Part shown: piece after piece, positions 32,900-41,200 of the stretch
Position numbering within the stretch: the stretch's first letter is position 1
How the letters are laid out: each line of letters starts with the position of its first letter
DNA from: Nocardiopsis dassonvillei_B
GTDB taxonomy: Bacteria; Actinomycetota; Actinomycetes; Streptosporangiales; Streptosporangiaceae
Length of the DNA stretch: 64,000 nt
Assembly: GCF_964273065.1 (NCBI RefSeq)
Contig: NZ_OZ186815.1
Coordinates: 3,782,001 to 3,846,000, forward strand
Reading direction: 5' to 3'
Position numbers and translations under genes: made by a program
Notes under the pieces: model-generated
The model's database searches: none
Seen by the model: only the letters and a program-made list of their open reading frames with translations
What the model was told of the DNA's origin: nothing

Positions 32900-33775
32900 T
32901 CAGTCGAAGAGGTCCTCGGCGCGGTCGACGTCCAGGGCCCTGTCCAGCCAGGAGTTGAGGGTGTCGAGGTCGCGGCAGGACAGGATGCGGTCACGGACCT
33001 GGTCGGAGACGGTCCGCCCGCGCTTGTTCAGGACGCGCAGCACGCTGGTGGCGACACCCTCCTCTCGGCCCTCCTCGCGGCCCTCCTCGCGGCCGAGGCC
33101 GACGTACTTACGGGCGAAGTCGCTCTGCCATTCGTAGGTCTCCACGGACATCAAGCCCTCCAGCTCCTTACGGGCCGCCTCGTTGAGGCCGGCCAGCACA
33201 TAGTCATAGTAGAACGGACGGTTCTTCTCACCGGCGGAATCCAGCGCCTCGACCAGTGCCTTCAGCACCCGGCCGTCGTGCTCGCCGTGCGCGTGCGCGG
33301 ACAGCACCGCGAGTTCGGGCAGGGCGCGGGCCTGCTCCGGGTCGACCACGACCGGCATGGTGTCGGGGCCGATCACCAGAGGACGCAGCACGAGCCCGGG
33401 ATGGCCGGTCTCGACGGGTTGTGCGCACCAGCGGGCGGTCGCCTCGTCCGGGCACAGCACGATCAGTACCGTCGGGCACTCCAGGCGCCCGTACAGGGTG
33501 GCGAGGTAGGCGAGCCAGCTGAAGCGCTTGCGGTCGTCACGGCGGTGCTGGCGTTCCACGGCCACGGCCAGGGCGGGTCGGTGACCGTCGCGGAGCAGGA
33601 CCGCCCCGTCGGCGTTCCACTCCTTGGGGTCGCAGTTGGTCAGGACCGATGAGGTCAGCACTGCCTCGGTGTGGTGGGGGACCGGGTACCCGAGGGCTTC
33701 GCGCAGCAGCACGGGGACGGTCTCCGGCCTGTTCTGGATCAGCCGGAGCGGGATCTCATGGGATCGACTCGGCAT
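32900..33775 (-). CDS. PD-(D/E)XK nuclease-like protein, function unknown
   Basis: The 291-aa protein belongs to a group common in streptomycetes and relatives that I know only as hypothetical. Its core resembles a PD-(D/E)XK fold: Asp56 in WNADGAVLL, followed by Glu74-x-Gln76 in ALAVAVERQ, then FSWLAYLATLYGRLECPTVLIVLCPDEATARW. The C-terminus has a charged (GREE)3 repeat, encoded by three near-identical 12-nt units (33060-33098), before a helical end. The Rpn/transposase-like nucleases share this layout. AAGGAG precedes the ATG at 33775. No partner methylase or toxin gene is adjacent. Confidence 0.7.
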   Translation of the reverse strand: MPSRSHEIPLRLIQNRPETVPVLLREALGYPVPHHTEAVLTSSVLTNCDPKEWNADGAVLLRDGHRPALAVAVERQHRRDDRKRFSWLAYLATLYGRLECPTVLIVLCPDEATARWCAQPVETGHPGLVLRPLVIGPDTMPVVVDPEQARALPELAVLSAHAHGEHDGRVLKALVEALDSAGEKNRPFYYDYVLAGLNEAARKELEGLMSVETYEWQSDFARKYVGLGREEGREEGREEGVATSVLRVLNKRGRTVSDQVRDRILSCRDLDTLNSWLDRALDVDRAEDLFD

Positions 33776-33846
33776 GGGACTCCTTTGTCGTTTGCGGAGG
33801 GAGGGCGGCCGAGGGGCCGGGCGCGGGAGGACGCCCGGCTCCGCGG

Positions 33847-34040
33847 TCACCGGCTTCGGCGGACGCCGCCCGGGAGGGGGAACGCCGCCCGGGTGTGGTG
33901 GCCCGGGAGACGTCCCCAGGCTGTGGACAACTTTTCGACGAGCAGCAGACCGCTCCCTCCCTCGGCGTCGGCCCGCTCGTCGGAGGTGCGGGGACGGGGA
34001 CCGGTCGGCGTTCCGTCGCCGAGCTGGTGATCGGTGAGCC
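33847..34040 (-). pseudogene. possible fragment of an anti-sigma-factor-type ATPase
   Basis: One minus-strand frame without a usable start encodes LTDHQLGDGTPTGPRP, then GGSGLLLVEKLSTAWGRLP and a stop at 33847. The G-x-G-L-L-L-V-x-x-L-x-x-x-W-G pattern is the final nucleotide-binding box of HATPase_c anti-sigma-factor kinases, the same family as the intact gene at 36223. The N-box that should lie 60-90 residues earlier is not found in any frame. This looks like the 3' remnant of a decayed gene. Confidence 0.3.
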
Positions 34041-34731
34041 CCGGTCCGCGGAATCCGCCACGGTGGCGCGGGGTGCTGATGGTCCGCTCGGTTCCCGCCC
34101 GATGCTCCAGCGGGCGAGGCGGACCCGGGTCTCGGCCTCGAAGCGGTCGGCGGGGTGCTCGCTGCGACGGCGCTCGTGGTCTGCGCAGTAGGGCCTGGCC
34201 GGCTCGATGCCGGAGGCGTCGAAGGCGGTGCCCGACGGGGCCGGACGCAGTTCGGAACGGGTGGGGGCCTCGCTTTCCCGGCGCGTGCGGAGGGCGGAGC
34301 GCCGGGCCGGGGGCGGGTTCTCGGCGTAGCGGCGGACACGCCCGGACCTGTGGCGGAAGCCGAAGAGGGCGGGCCGCGTGTGACGGCTTCGGGAAGGGGA
34401 GAACGGCGCTCCCGCCATACGCGGGACACGGCCGAGGAGCGCGGCACTAGACTGGCTCACGCTGACATTTCTTGGGTTGAAGGTTTCTACTGCCGGCCAC
34501 GACCTCGGACGTTTCTCAGGCGTCGCGGGGTCACTGCCGTATGAGGACATGTGAAGTTGTTTCGGCAGAAGGCTATAGCCGGATCAGGGGTGGATGCCGC
34601 CCGATCGGCAATGTTTTTCGGGGCCGTGTCGGAATCGCGTTCCCGCAGGTCGGCGAAGTGTGGGAAAGTGTCCGAACTTTCTTAGTATTGATTGGCTTAT
34701 GTCCGAAATGTGATTCCCTGGGTCGGACAAG
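34041..34731. other. about 690-bp stretch without a credible gene
   Basis: The open frames here have no recognisable domain. The right half (34460-34731) is unusually AT-rich for the window, and 34701-34730 carries GTCCGA-N16-TCGGAC. With the ATPase fragment to its left, this segment looks like decayed coding DNA next to the WhiJ-type locus. Confidence 0.35.
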
Positions 34732-34763
34732 AAAAAAGGCCGACCGGGGGGAGCCGGTCGGCC
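34732..34763 (-). terminator. classical Rho-independent terminator of the XRE/DUF397 operon
   Basis: A perfect 10-bp stem (GGCCGACCGG, loop GGGGAG) is followed on the minus strand by TTTTTTC. It lies 20 nt past the stop of the last DUF397 gene. It is the only hairpin I found in the window with a clear T-run. Confidence 0.85.
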
Positions 34764-34782
34764 GTTGAGCGGGGGTTGAAAC

Positions 34783-34956
34783 CTAGGAGACCCGAGGCTT
34801 CAGGCTGTGGAGGAACGCGGCCCAGGCGTCGGTTCTGATGTCGAGGTGGCCCAGGGAGCGGTTCTGGGTGTCACGGACAAGGACGAGAGGCCCTTCGGCG
34901 ACCTCGACGCAACCGCCTTCGGCGGCGCTGTGACTGCTCTTGCGCCGGTTCTCCAC
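34783..34956 (-). CDS. DUF397 small protein, second copy
   Basis: The protein of about 57 aa is almost entirely a DUF397 domain: NRRKSSHSAAEGGCVEVAEG, then PLVLVRDTQNRSLGHL and AWAAFLHSLK. In Streptomyces these proteins pair with WhiJ-type XRE regulators, and one such pair (Scr1/Scr2) has been described as toxin-antitoxin-like. I chose the GTG at 34956 with GAGAGGA upstream; an ATG at 35016 would overlap the preceding gene. It is the last gene of the leftward operon and is followed by an intrinsic terminator. Confidence 0.8.
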   Translation of the reverse strand: MENRRKSSHSAAEGGCVEVAEGPLVLVRDTQNRSLGHLDIRTDAWAAFLHSLKPRVS

Positions 34957-34976
34957 GGCGATCCTCTCGCTCGGGT

Positions 34977-35171
34977 TCAGGCGTGGAGCTTCACGCCTCG
35001 GAGGAAGGACGCCCACGCTTCGGCGGAGTAGTCGATGTGCCCGAGGGGGCGGTTCTGGGTGTCCCGAACGAGGACGTCCAGCCCCTCAGCCACCTCCACG
35101 CAGCTGCCTTGAGCTGCGCTGTAGCTGCTCTTGTGCCATGGCAGCTGGCCGAGTTCGTGCCTGCTCTTCAA
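34977..35171 (-). CDS. DUF397 small protein, first copy
   Basis: The protein of about 64 aa has the DUF397 pattern PWHKSSYSAAQGSCVEVAEG, then LDVLVRDTQNRPLGHIDY and AWASFLRGVK. Its first codons lie inside the end of the XRE gene, an 86-nt overlap that suggests tight coupling. I chose a TTG at 35171 with AGGGA upstream, which gives the usual family length; an ATG at 35201 is the alternative. The two tandem DUF397 proteins share most core residues, including VRDTQNR and GCVEVAEG-type segments, so they arose by duplication. Confidence 0.78.
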   Translation of the reverse strand: MKSRHELGQLPWHKSSYSAAQGSCVEVAEGLDVLVRDTQNRPLGHIDYSAEAWASFLRGVKLHA

Positions 35172-35976
35172 TGCTTTCCCTGACCTTCCTGACATATTCA
35201 ACGCTGGCCCTCATCGGCAGTGCTTCGGCTTGCAGGAGCCCAAAGATGGTCATGCACTTCTGCACGGTCTCTTGGTCGTCGATGAGCACCTCGCCGCTTG
35301 CATACTCGGCAGAGGCCAGCGGTGGAGTGTCGGAGAAGGTGTAGATCCGGAACGGGCCAGCGGCTCCGGGGTGGTACAGGGTCCTCGGGGGTGTGACCTG
35401 GAAGCGGATCTTGCCTTCCTCGACAAGGTGCAGCACCCAGTCCAGCTGGGCGATTTGGGTAGTTTCGTCCCCCATGACGAGGTCTAGGACGAACGCCTCT
35501 ACCACGATAGACACTAGCGGAGGGTGGTCCCTCACGAGTATCTCTTGCCTCTTTTGCCTCGCCAGCACCATCTCTTCCACCTCTTCGTTGGTGGCCCATG
35601 GTGCGGTGTGCTGGATGGTGGTGCGGGCGTATTCGGGTGTCTGGATCAGGCCGGGGAAGATCTGGGACTGGTACTCCCGGAGCTCGGTTGATTTCTGCTC
35701 CAGCTTCGGAACCTTTTTGTACCAGGGTGGGATGGTTTCGGTTTCCTGGCTTCTCTCCCATGCGCGGACCAGTTGGCCGTTCGCCTTGAGCGCCTGGTCG
35801 AGCCGGAACACCTGTTCCTCGCTCATGCCGCGCTTGCCGTTCTCCCAGGCGGACACATGTGCGGCAACCACGTTGGCGTAAGGCGCGAGCTCCGCCTGGG
35901 TCAGCTTGGCCGCGCGGCGGAGGGCTTTGAGCTCCTTGCCCACCTTGGCCCATTCGGGCTTGCGGCGATCGGTCAT
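35086..35976 (-). CDS. WhiJ/Scr1-type XRE regulator (HTH plus DUF5753)
   Basis: The 296-aa protein has an N-terminal XRE helix-turn-helix (LKALRRAAKLTQAELAPYAN, then HVSAWENGKRGMSEEQ). The large DUF5753 domain contains EYQSQIFPGLIQTPEYARTT, RQEIL and YASGEVLIDDQETVQKCMTIFGLL. In Streptomyces such genes, with DUF397 and ATPase neighbours, form WhiJ-type loci that modulate development, and Scr1 is a member. The codon use is less extreme in GC than in neighbouring genes, which is normal for these loci. It is divergent from the ATPase at 36223. Confidence 0.92.
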   Translation of the reverse strand: MTDRRKPEWAKVGKELKALRRAAKLTQAELAPYANVVAAHVSAWENGKRGMSEEQVFRLDQALKANGQLVRAWERSQETETIPPWYKKVPKLEQKSTELREYQSQIFPGLIQTPEYARTTIQHTAPWATNEEVEEMVLARQKRQEILVRDHPPLVSIVVEAFVLDLVMGDETTQIAQLDWVLHLVEEGKIRFQVTPPRTLYHPGAAGPFRIYTFSDTPPLASAEYASGEVLIDDQETVQKCMTIFGLLQAEALPMRASVEYVRKVRESIEEQARTRPAAMAQEQLQRSSRQLRGGG

Positions 35977-36222
35977 TCGTCACCTGTCCGAGTGAGGGGG
36001 GAAACCGGGGATAACCACGATGCAACGCACTCTCAACCGCCCGCAACCGATTCGCCGAAATGTTGTCCCTGTGGTTGATTCACTGGCCTTTCACCGAACG
36101 GCTCCCCCAAGGTGTTCTCACGAAGGCGCACGGTAACCGAAAGGGTCTTTGTACCCTTGTCGGTTCTTCTGGGTGGTTCTTGGCGTCGTCGGACAACGAT
36201 GCGGAAGGCGGAAGCGCACAAG
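35977..36222. promoter_or_regulatory. divergent promoter region of the WhiJ-type locus
   Basis: This 246-bp, comparatively AT-rich spacer lies between the XRE gene and the ATPase gene. It must hold both promoters. I could not pick -35/-10 pairs or an operator with confidence. An in-frame ATG at 36112 would extend the ATPase into this region with a basic, non-conserved sequence. Confidence 0.45.
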
Positions 36223-36795
36223 ATGGGATCGGTGACCCGCATGGAACCCCGCCGAGAGCGGAACACTGCCTCCAGCGACGACGTCGAGGAGCTGGTACCC
36301 CGTCCGCCGAGTCCGGCGCCACCCGGACCCGTACCGCTGCCGCGCCGCACCGTGGACCCGCGCGACCGGGTCGCGATCCTCGTCGACGTCGAGAGCGGGG
36401 AACTGGGGCACTCGATCACGGTCCCCGGGACCCCCGAGCAGACAGGGGCTCTGCGCCGACAGATGGCGGCGCTGGCGCTGCTGCCCGAGGCACAGAACGA
36501 TGTCCTCCAGTGCCTGGTCAGCGAGCTGTTCACCAACGCCGTCCGGCACACGCGCAGCGGGCGGCCCGGCGGCAGGGTCGCCGTGACGCTGCACCGGCTG
36601 CGCGGACGGGTGCAGGTCAGGGTGACCGACGAGGGGGTGCACGGCGACTGCTCCGGAACCCCGCACGTGCGGGAACAGGACCTGGACCGCGAAGGCGGGT
36701 TCGGGCTGAGGCTGGTCGCCCTGCAGGCGGACAGGTGGGGGGTCCTGTCCGAGGGCGGTCGGACCACGGTCTGGTTCGAGCTGGATCGCGGGTGA
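36223..36795 (+). CDS. anti-sigma-factor-type ATPase (HATPase_c, AbaA-like)
   Basis: The protein of about 190 aa has a GHKL ATPase domain of the SpoIIAB/RsbW kind: N-box LVSELFTNAVRHTRSG, D-box VRVTDEGVHG, and the G-box EGGFGLRLVALQADRWGV. Such proteins are serine kinases or regulators acting on sigma factors and anti-anti-sigma factors; in WhiJ-type loci the ATPase accompanies an XRE regulator. The start is uncertain: ATGs at 36199, 36223 and 36241 are all before the conserved domain. Its stop overlaps the next gene's GTG (GTGA), so the two are coupled. Confidence 0.85.
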   Translation: MGSVTRMEPRRERNTASSDDVEELVPRPPSPAPPGPVPLPRRTVDPRDRVAILVDVESGELGHSITVPGTPEQTGALRRQMAALALLPEAQNDVLQCLVSELFTNAVRHTRSGRPGGRVAVTLHRLRGRVQVRVTDEGVHGDCSGTPHVREQDLDREGGFGLRLVALQADRWGVLSEGGRTTVWFELDRG

Positions 36796-38006
36796 TCCCT
36801 GCGATGAGCTGGAACCGCGCCGACGACGGCGAACAGTACGAGGCGGCCCGGCGGCTCAACGCCGAGGCGGGCCCGATGTGGACGGTGATGTGGGCTCCGG
36901 CCATGCGTGCGTACGTGGCTTTCTACCGGGGGACGGCCGAGGTCCGCTGGCAGGGCGCGTCCACGGAGGAGGAGCTGATGGGGCGCCTGCGGGACGCCGA
37001 GCGGAGGGCCGGTGCGGGCACGGGGAGGCCGCGGTCCCCGGAGGCGGCCGGGGAGCGTGGCGGCCCGCGGACCGTCGGCGCACACCGCCGTCGACCGGTG
37101 CCGGCTGCGGAGCCGGTCCCCGCGGTGCGCACACCGGCACCGCAGCCGGGCCCGTCTGCGACAACGGTGGCGGCCGGCGACCCCGGCGCCCCGTCCCCGG
37201 TGCCCCCCGGCGGGGTCCCCGTGTCCGCGGCCGCCGCTCTGCGCACCGGCTCCGGAACCGCCCCCGTTCGTACCGGTACCGGCCCCGAGGCCACACCGAC
37301 CATCTCCGGTTTCGGAAGCGTTCCCGAGCGCCCCGACGGGGTCCTCGGCCATCCCACTTCGCACACCGGCCCCGGTGGTGTCCCCGTGTCCGCGGCCGCC
37401 ACCCCGCCCATCGGCATCGGGGACGCCGGGTCGCGCCCCGGCAACGGTCCCGGAACCGGGTCCGGCCGCACTCATGACGGCCGGGAACCCGCTCCTGGAC
37501 CGGCCGCTCCCGACGCGGGAGGCGCCGCAGCGCACCCCGGCGCTGGTTCCGGGCATGCCGCGTCCCGCACCGGTACAGGCCACGGCGGTGCCCCGGCGCC
37601 CGAGGCCTCCGCCGCGCGCCTGGGAGTCGAGGGGGGTCCCACGCATCCCGGTGTCGGTTCCGGGCCGGCCTTCCCGCGCGCCGGTACCGGCCCCACGGTC
37701 GTGCCCGTGCCGGCGCCCGCGGGCCCCGCCGTGCGCGCCGCCATCGGCACCGGCCCGGACCTGCACATCGCGACCGCGCGGCTGCGGGGCCCGCGTACCG
37801 TGGCCCGGCCGGTGGTGATCCCGGGGGAGCCCCTGGCGGACGGGTACTGGAACTGCCCGGCGCAGGGGTGCTCGTGGTCCTCGGTCAACCCCATGGCACA
37901 CCCGTGCCCCGTGGGCGGCCGGTCCCGGAGCCGGGAGCAGAGCCCTCCCCGTGTGCGCGCGGAGCCCGAGGCCGTGGGCCTCCCGCACGGAGGTCCGGCA
38001 TCGTGA
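36792..38006 (+). CDS. unknown protein with repetitive Pro/Gly/Thr linker and C-terminal Cys-knuckle
   Basis: The 404-aa protein is not one I recognise. The N-terminal 80 residues look folded and helical (MSWNRADDGEQYEAARRLNA, MWTVMWAPAMRAYVAFYRG). Residues 85-350 are a low-complexity Pro/Gly/Thr/Ala linker with recurring PGGVPVSAAA and HPGxGSG segments. The C-terminus is folded again, with GYWNCPAQGCSWSSVNP and HPCPVGG supplying a C-x4-C-x10-C pattern that could bind zinc. The GTG at 36792 overlaps the ATPase stop by 4 nt, and the end overlaps the next start by 4 nt, so the three genes form a coupled set. Confidence 0.7.
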   Translation: MIPAMSWNRADDGEQYEAARRLNAEAGPMWTVMWAPAMRAYVAFYRGTAEVRWQGASTEEELMGRLRDAERRAGAGTGRPRSPEAAGERGGPRTVGAHRRRPVPAAEPVPAVRTPAPQPGPSATTVAAGDPGAPSPVPPGGVPVSAAAALRTGSGTAPVRTGTGPEATPTISGFGSVPERPDGVLGHPTSHTGPGGVPVSAAATPPIGIGDAGSRPGNGPGTGSGRTHDGREPAPGPAAPDAGGAAAHPGAGSGHAASRTGTGHGGAPAPEASAARLGVEGGPTHPGVGSGPAFPRAGTGPTVVPVPAPAGPAVRAAIGTGPDLHIATARLRGPRTVARPVVIPGEPLADGYWNCPAQGCSWSSVNPMAHPCPVGGRSRSREQSPPRVRAEPEAVGLPHGGPAS

Positions 38007-38296
38007 GAGGCGAGCCCGCGTCGCTGTACGAGGCGATGCTCATGCTGCAGGAGAGACAGAACGCGGCCCGGGGCGCACGCCGGGAGGCGGGCGTGCGGAC
38101 GACCGGGTGGGAGTGGCCGATCGGGCAGCCGACCCTGGGCGAGGTCATCGCCTCCCTGGAGATGGTGTACGACCTGGCGGAGGGCACCGCGGAGGACGCG
38201 GAGGCGATCCTCCGCCTGGTGCGCACCCTGCGCGCCCTCCACACCGAGCCCGTTCCGCATTCGGCGATCGACCACCTCCATCCCGTTCACCGGTGA
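38003..38296 (+). CDS. small helical protein, third gene of the coupled set
   Basis: The 97-aa protein starts at a GTG that overlaps the preceding stop (GTGA). It is predicted largely alpha-helical (SLYEAMLMLQERQNAARGAR and TLGEVIASLEMVYDLAEGTAEDAEAILRLVRTLRAL) and acidic in its second half. There is no signal peptide or membrane helix. I know no family. The strict coupling to an anti-sigma-type ATPase and the linker protein suggests a stoichiometric complex or signalling role. Confidence 0.65.
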   Translation: MRGEPASLYEAMLMLQERQNAARGARREAGVRTTGWEWPIGQPTLGEVIASLEMVYDLAEGTAEDAEAILRLVRTLRALHTEPVPHSAIDHLHPVHR

Positions 38297-38514
38297 CGCC
38301 TGCCGCTTCTACCGCCCTTCGGTCCAGCCCGTCCCCTTGCCGATCGCTGAGCAGCCCTGTGAGCCGGGCCGACCCGGCCGGCCCCGCCTGTTCCGCCGCT
38401 GCCACCGCTGCCACCGCTGCCGCCGGTCGATCGTCCGGACGGCCTGGCCGGCCCTCCTCCCAGGCGCTCGGCTCCGTCCCCGACGCAGGCCCGGTAGCGC
38501 CTCGGCGCAGGGGT

Positions 38515-38730
38515 GTGTCCGGCTCTCTCTGCGACCGGTCTCGCCCCGAGTCCGGTGCCGCCTGGTCGGCTGCGGGGTTCGAGCGTGTCCGGGGAGCCGA
38601 CCGTGGCCCTCACCGGGGCCGCCCGCCGGGGGCCGCGTGTGTCCGGCTCGCCCGGCGGCCGACCTCGCCCGTGGCCGGTGCCGCCTGGCCGACTGCGGCG
38701 GACCGGGTGTGTCCGGAGAGCCGGCCGTGC
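38515..38730. repeat. imperfect duplication in a non-coding stretch
   Basis: Segments of about 92 bp starting at 38515 and 38639 are similar, sharing GTGTCCGGCTC, GGTGCCGCCTGG and GTGTCCGG..AGCC in the same order. The whole interval 38297-38754 (458 bp) has no credible gene. The copies are diverged, so this is an old duplication. Confidence 0.45.
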
Positions 38731-38754
38731 CCGGCAGGACCGCCGGGCCCCTGC

Positions 38755-39582
38755 TCAGGACGTGGCTGGTCGGGTGGTGGCCCAGCGGCGGAGCTCGTCG
38801 GCCAGGGCGACCGGCGCGTCCAGCTGGATCAGGTGCCCGGCCTCCGGGATCAGCGACAGCGTGCTGCCCGGGATCGCCGCCTGCAGCCGGTGCGCGCGGT
38901 CGACCGGAATCCACGCGTCCTCCGTCCCCCACACGATGTGCACCGGGCACGGCAGCTTCGCCAGACGCGGCTCCAGTTCCTCCGTGAACCGCTCGTCCGC
39001 CTGGGCGATCTGCCGGTAGAACGCCGCCTTGCCCTCCTCGCCCAGCCACGGGCCGACCAGCATGTCGAGGTCCTCACCGCGCAGCCCCCGATGGGACGCA
39101 CCGGCGATGTAGGCGCGCACCGCCCCCTCGTGCACGGCTTCCGGGAGCTGTGCGAACACCGCCGCGTTCTCCCGCACCAGTCGGAAGAAGGCGGACCCCC
39201 ACGGCCGCAGCGCCACCACGTCCACCAGGCACAGCCCCCGGTACACGGCACCGTGCAGGAGCGCCGCGCGCAGCGAGACGGCCCCGCCGTAGTCGTGGGC
39301 GATGACGTGTGGGCGGTCCAGCTCCCAGTGGTCCAGGAGCGCCGCGAAGGCCTCCCCCTGCACCCCCAGGTCGACCGGGTGCTCCGCGTTCTTCCCGGAG
39401 GCGCCGTAACCCGGCATGTCCCACAGGTACACGGTGAAGTCGCGGGACAGCGCGTCCGCGAACGGCGACCACAGGCGAGAGGACCACGGCGTGCCGTGGC
39501 ACAGCACCAGGGGCGGGCCCTCGCCCCGCCGCCCCCAGGCGATCCGGTGTCCGTGCCATGTGAATACCTCGGTGACGTCCAT
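38755..39582 (-). CDS. alpha/beta hydrolase with Asp nucleophile (dehalogenase/epoxide-hydrolase-like)
   Basis: The 275-aa alpha/beta hydrolase has the oxyanion-hole motif VLCHGTPWSS, and a nucleophile elbow AHDYGGAVSL in which the nucleophile position is Asp, not Ser. The acid is in IVWGTEDAWIPV and the His in IPEAGHLIQLD. Asp-nucleophile members include haloalkane dehalogenases, fluoroacetate dehalogenases and epoxide hydrolases. The substrate cannot be chosen from sequence. It is a single-gene unit; the strand and the flanking non-coding stretches give no operon context. Confidence 0.88.
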   Translation of the reverse strand: MDVTEVFTWHGHRIAWGRRGEGPPLVLCHGTPWSSRLWSPFADALSRDFTVYLWDMPGYGASGKNAEHPVDLGVQGEAFAALLDHWELDRPHVIAHDYGGAVSLRAALLHGAVYRGLCLVDVVALRPWGSAFFRLVRENAAVFAQLPEAVHEGAVRAYIAGASHRGLRGEDLDMLVGPWLGEEGKAAFYRQIAQADERFTEELEPRLAKLPCPVHIVWGTEDAWIPVDRAHRLQAAIPGSTLSLIPEAGHLIQLDAPVALADELRRWATTRPATS

Positions 39583-39899
39583 GGTTCCAGGGTGCCGGAG
39601 ATCGGGGGCGGGGAGCGGTTGTCCACAGGGTGGATCCGAAAGGACCGGTCTTCCGGGGCGGCCGCCGAAAACGGTTGGACACCGGCCCCGGGGCGGAGGG
39701 TAGGTTCGGGCCGTGTCCTCTCCCGAAGCGTCCAGACACGTGCCGCCGGTCCGCCGGTAGGCACGTGACGCCGCCGACGCCCCTCGCCGTCGGCCGAGAT
39801 CCCGGACCCCCGCCGCGGGGTCCGTCTCCCATGCGCTCGTGAACTCCGGCGGTGCCGCGCGCCCGCGTTCCCTTCACACGACGCTCTCGGGAGACACCC

Positions 39900-41138
39900 G
39901 TGCCGTTTCTGCTGTACATGCTCGCCCTCGCGGTCTTCGCGCAGGGCACCTCGGAGTTCATGCTCGCCGGGCTGCTGCCCGCGATCTCCGCCGACCTGGG
40001 CGTTCCCATCCCGCAGGCGGGGCTGCTGACATCGTCCTTCGCCGTCGGCATGGTGGTCGGCGCGCCCCTGATGGCCGCGCTGGGCCGCCGGTGGCCGCCG
40101 CGGTGGACCCTGACCGGGCTCCTCGGCCTGTTCACCGCCGCCCACGTCGTGGGCGCCCTCACCGGCGACTTCGCCGTCCTGCTCGCCACCCGGGTGGTCG
40201 CCGCCCTGGCCAACGCCGGGTTCCTGGCGGTCGCCCTGGCCGTGGTCGCCGCCGTGGTCCCCGCCGGCCTGCGGGCCCGCGGACTGGCGGTGGTGCTCGG
40301 CGGAACCACCCTGGCACTGGTCGCCGGAGTCCCGCTGGGGGCGCTCCTGGGCGCCGGACTCGGGTGGCGCTCGACTCTGTGGGCGGTGGCCGCGGTGTCG
40401 GTGCCCGCGCTCGTCGCGGTGCTCGCCGCCACCCCGGACCGGGTCGACGGATCCGGGCCGGACGCGGCACCGGAGCGCGGCGACCCCGCGGTTCGCAGCG
40501 CCCGGTCCCGGGCCGGGGCGCCGGGGCCGGGCGCCGAGTTCGCGGTGCTCGGCCGCCGCGGGCTCCAGGTGGTCCTGCTGCTCGCCGTGCTCGTCAACGG
40601 GGCGACGTTCTGCGTGTTCACCTACCTGGCGCCGCTGGTGACGGACACGGCCGGGCTCTCCCCTGCCGTGGTGCCGGTGGTGCTGGCGCTCTTCGGGGTC
40701 GGGGCCTTCGCCGGGATCCGGGTGTCGGGCGGCCTCGCGGACCGGCACTGGCGGCCGCTGCTCGTCCGGGGCGGGTGCGCGCTGCCCGTCGGGTGGGCCC
40801 TGCTGGCCGCCGCGGCGGCGCACCCGGCGGCGGTGGTGGTCCTGGCCCCGCTCCAGGGTGCGCTGTCGTTCGCCGTGGGCGGCACCCTCATCGCGCGCAT
40901 CATGGCGAACGCGGCGGGTGCGCCCACCATGGGCGGTTCGTTCGCGACGGCGGCACTCAACCTGGGCGCGGCCGCCGGGCCGGTGCTGGGCGGGATGGCC
41001 TTCGCCGCGACCGGGGCGCACGGCCCGGTGCTGGTGGCGGCGGCGCTGGCGCTCGCCGCACTGGCGGCGGGCGGTGTCCACGCGCTGGCCGCCGGCCGGG
41101 CGGCCGGCGCGGCGGCACCCGACGACGTCCGCGGCTGA
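39900..41138 (+). CDS. Cmx/CmrA-type MFS drug exporter
   Basis: The 412-aa, twelve-helix transporter opens MPFLLYMLALAVFAQGTSEF, followed by MLAGLLPAISADLGVPIPQ and GLLTSSFAVGMVVGAPLMAA, which closely match the actinobacterial chloramphenicol-efflux proteins Cmx and CmrA. It may give chloramphenicol resistance or export another compound. The GTG at 39900 has GGGAG 8 nt upstream; an upstream start at 39852 adds a basic stretch that is not conserved. There is no adjacent regulator. An AlkZ-like glycosylase gene lies 550 bp downstream on the same strand. Confidence 0.85.
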   Translation: MPFLLYMLALAVFAQGTSEFMLAGLLPAISADLGVPIPQAGLLTSSFAVGMVVGAPLMAALGRRWPPRWTLTGLLGLFTAAHVVGALTGDFAVLLATRVVAALANAGFLAVALAVVAAVVPAGLRARGLAVVLGGTTLALVAGVPLGALLGAGLGWRSTLWAVAAVSVPALVAVLAATPDRVDGSGPDAAPERGDPAVRSARSRAGAPGPGAEFAVLGRRGLQVVLLLAVLVNGATFCVFTYLAPLVTDTAGLSPAVVPVVLALFGVGAFAGIRVSGGLADRHWRPLLVRGGCALPVGWALLAAAAAHPAAVVVLAPLQGALSFAVGGTLIARIMANAAGAPTMGGSFATAALNLGAAAGPVLGGMAFAATGAHGPVLVAAALALAALAAGGVHALAAGRAAGAAAPDDVRG

Positions 41139-41200
41139 GGCCGAGGGCGGCCGTCCACAGCCTGTGAACAACGGGACGGGGGCGGGGAGGGTGGGCGAGT

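Noticed and set aside
34783..35976. Phage-defence system built on XRE and DUF397
   Set aside because: The gene content fits the known WhiJ/Scr1 developmental or TA-like loci, and no effector domain (nuclease, NADase, pore) is seen.
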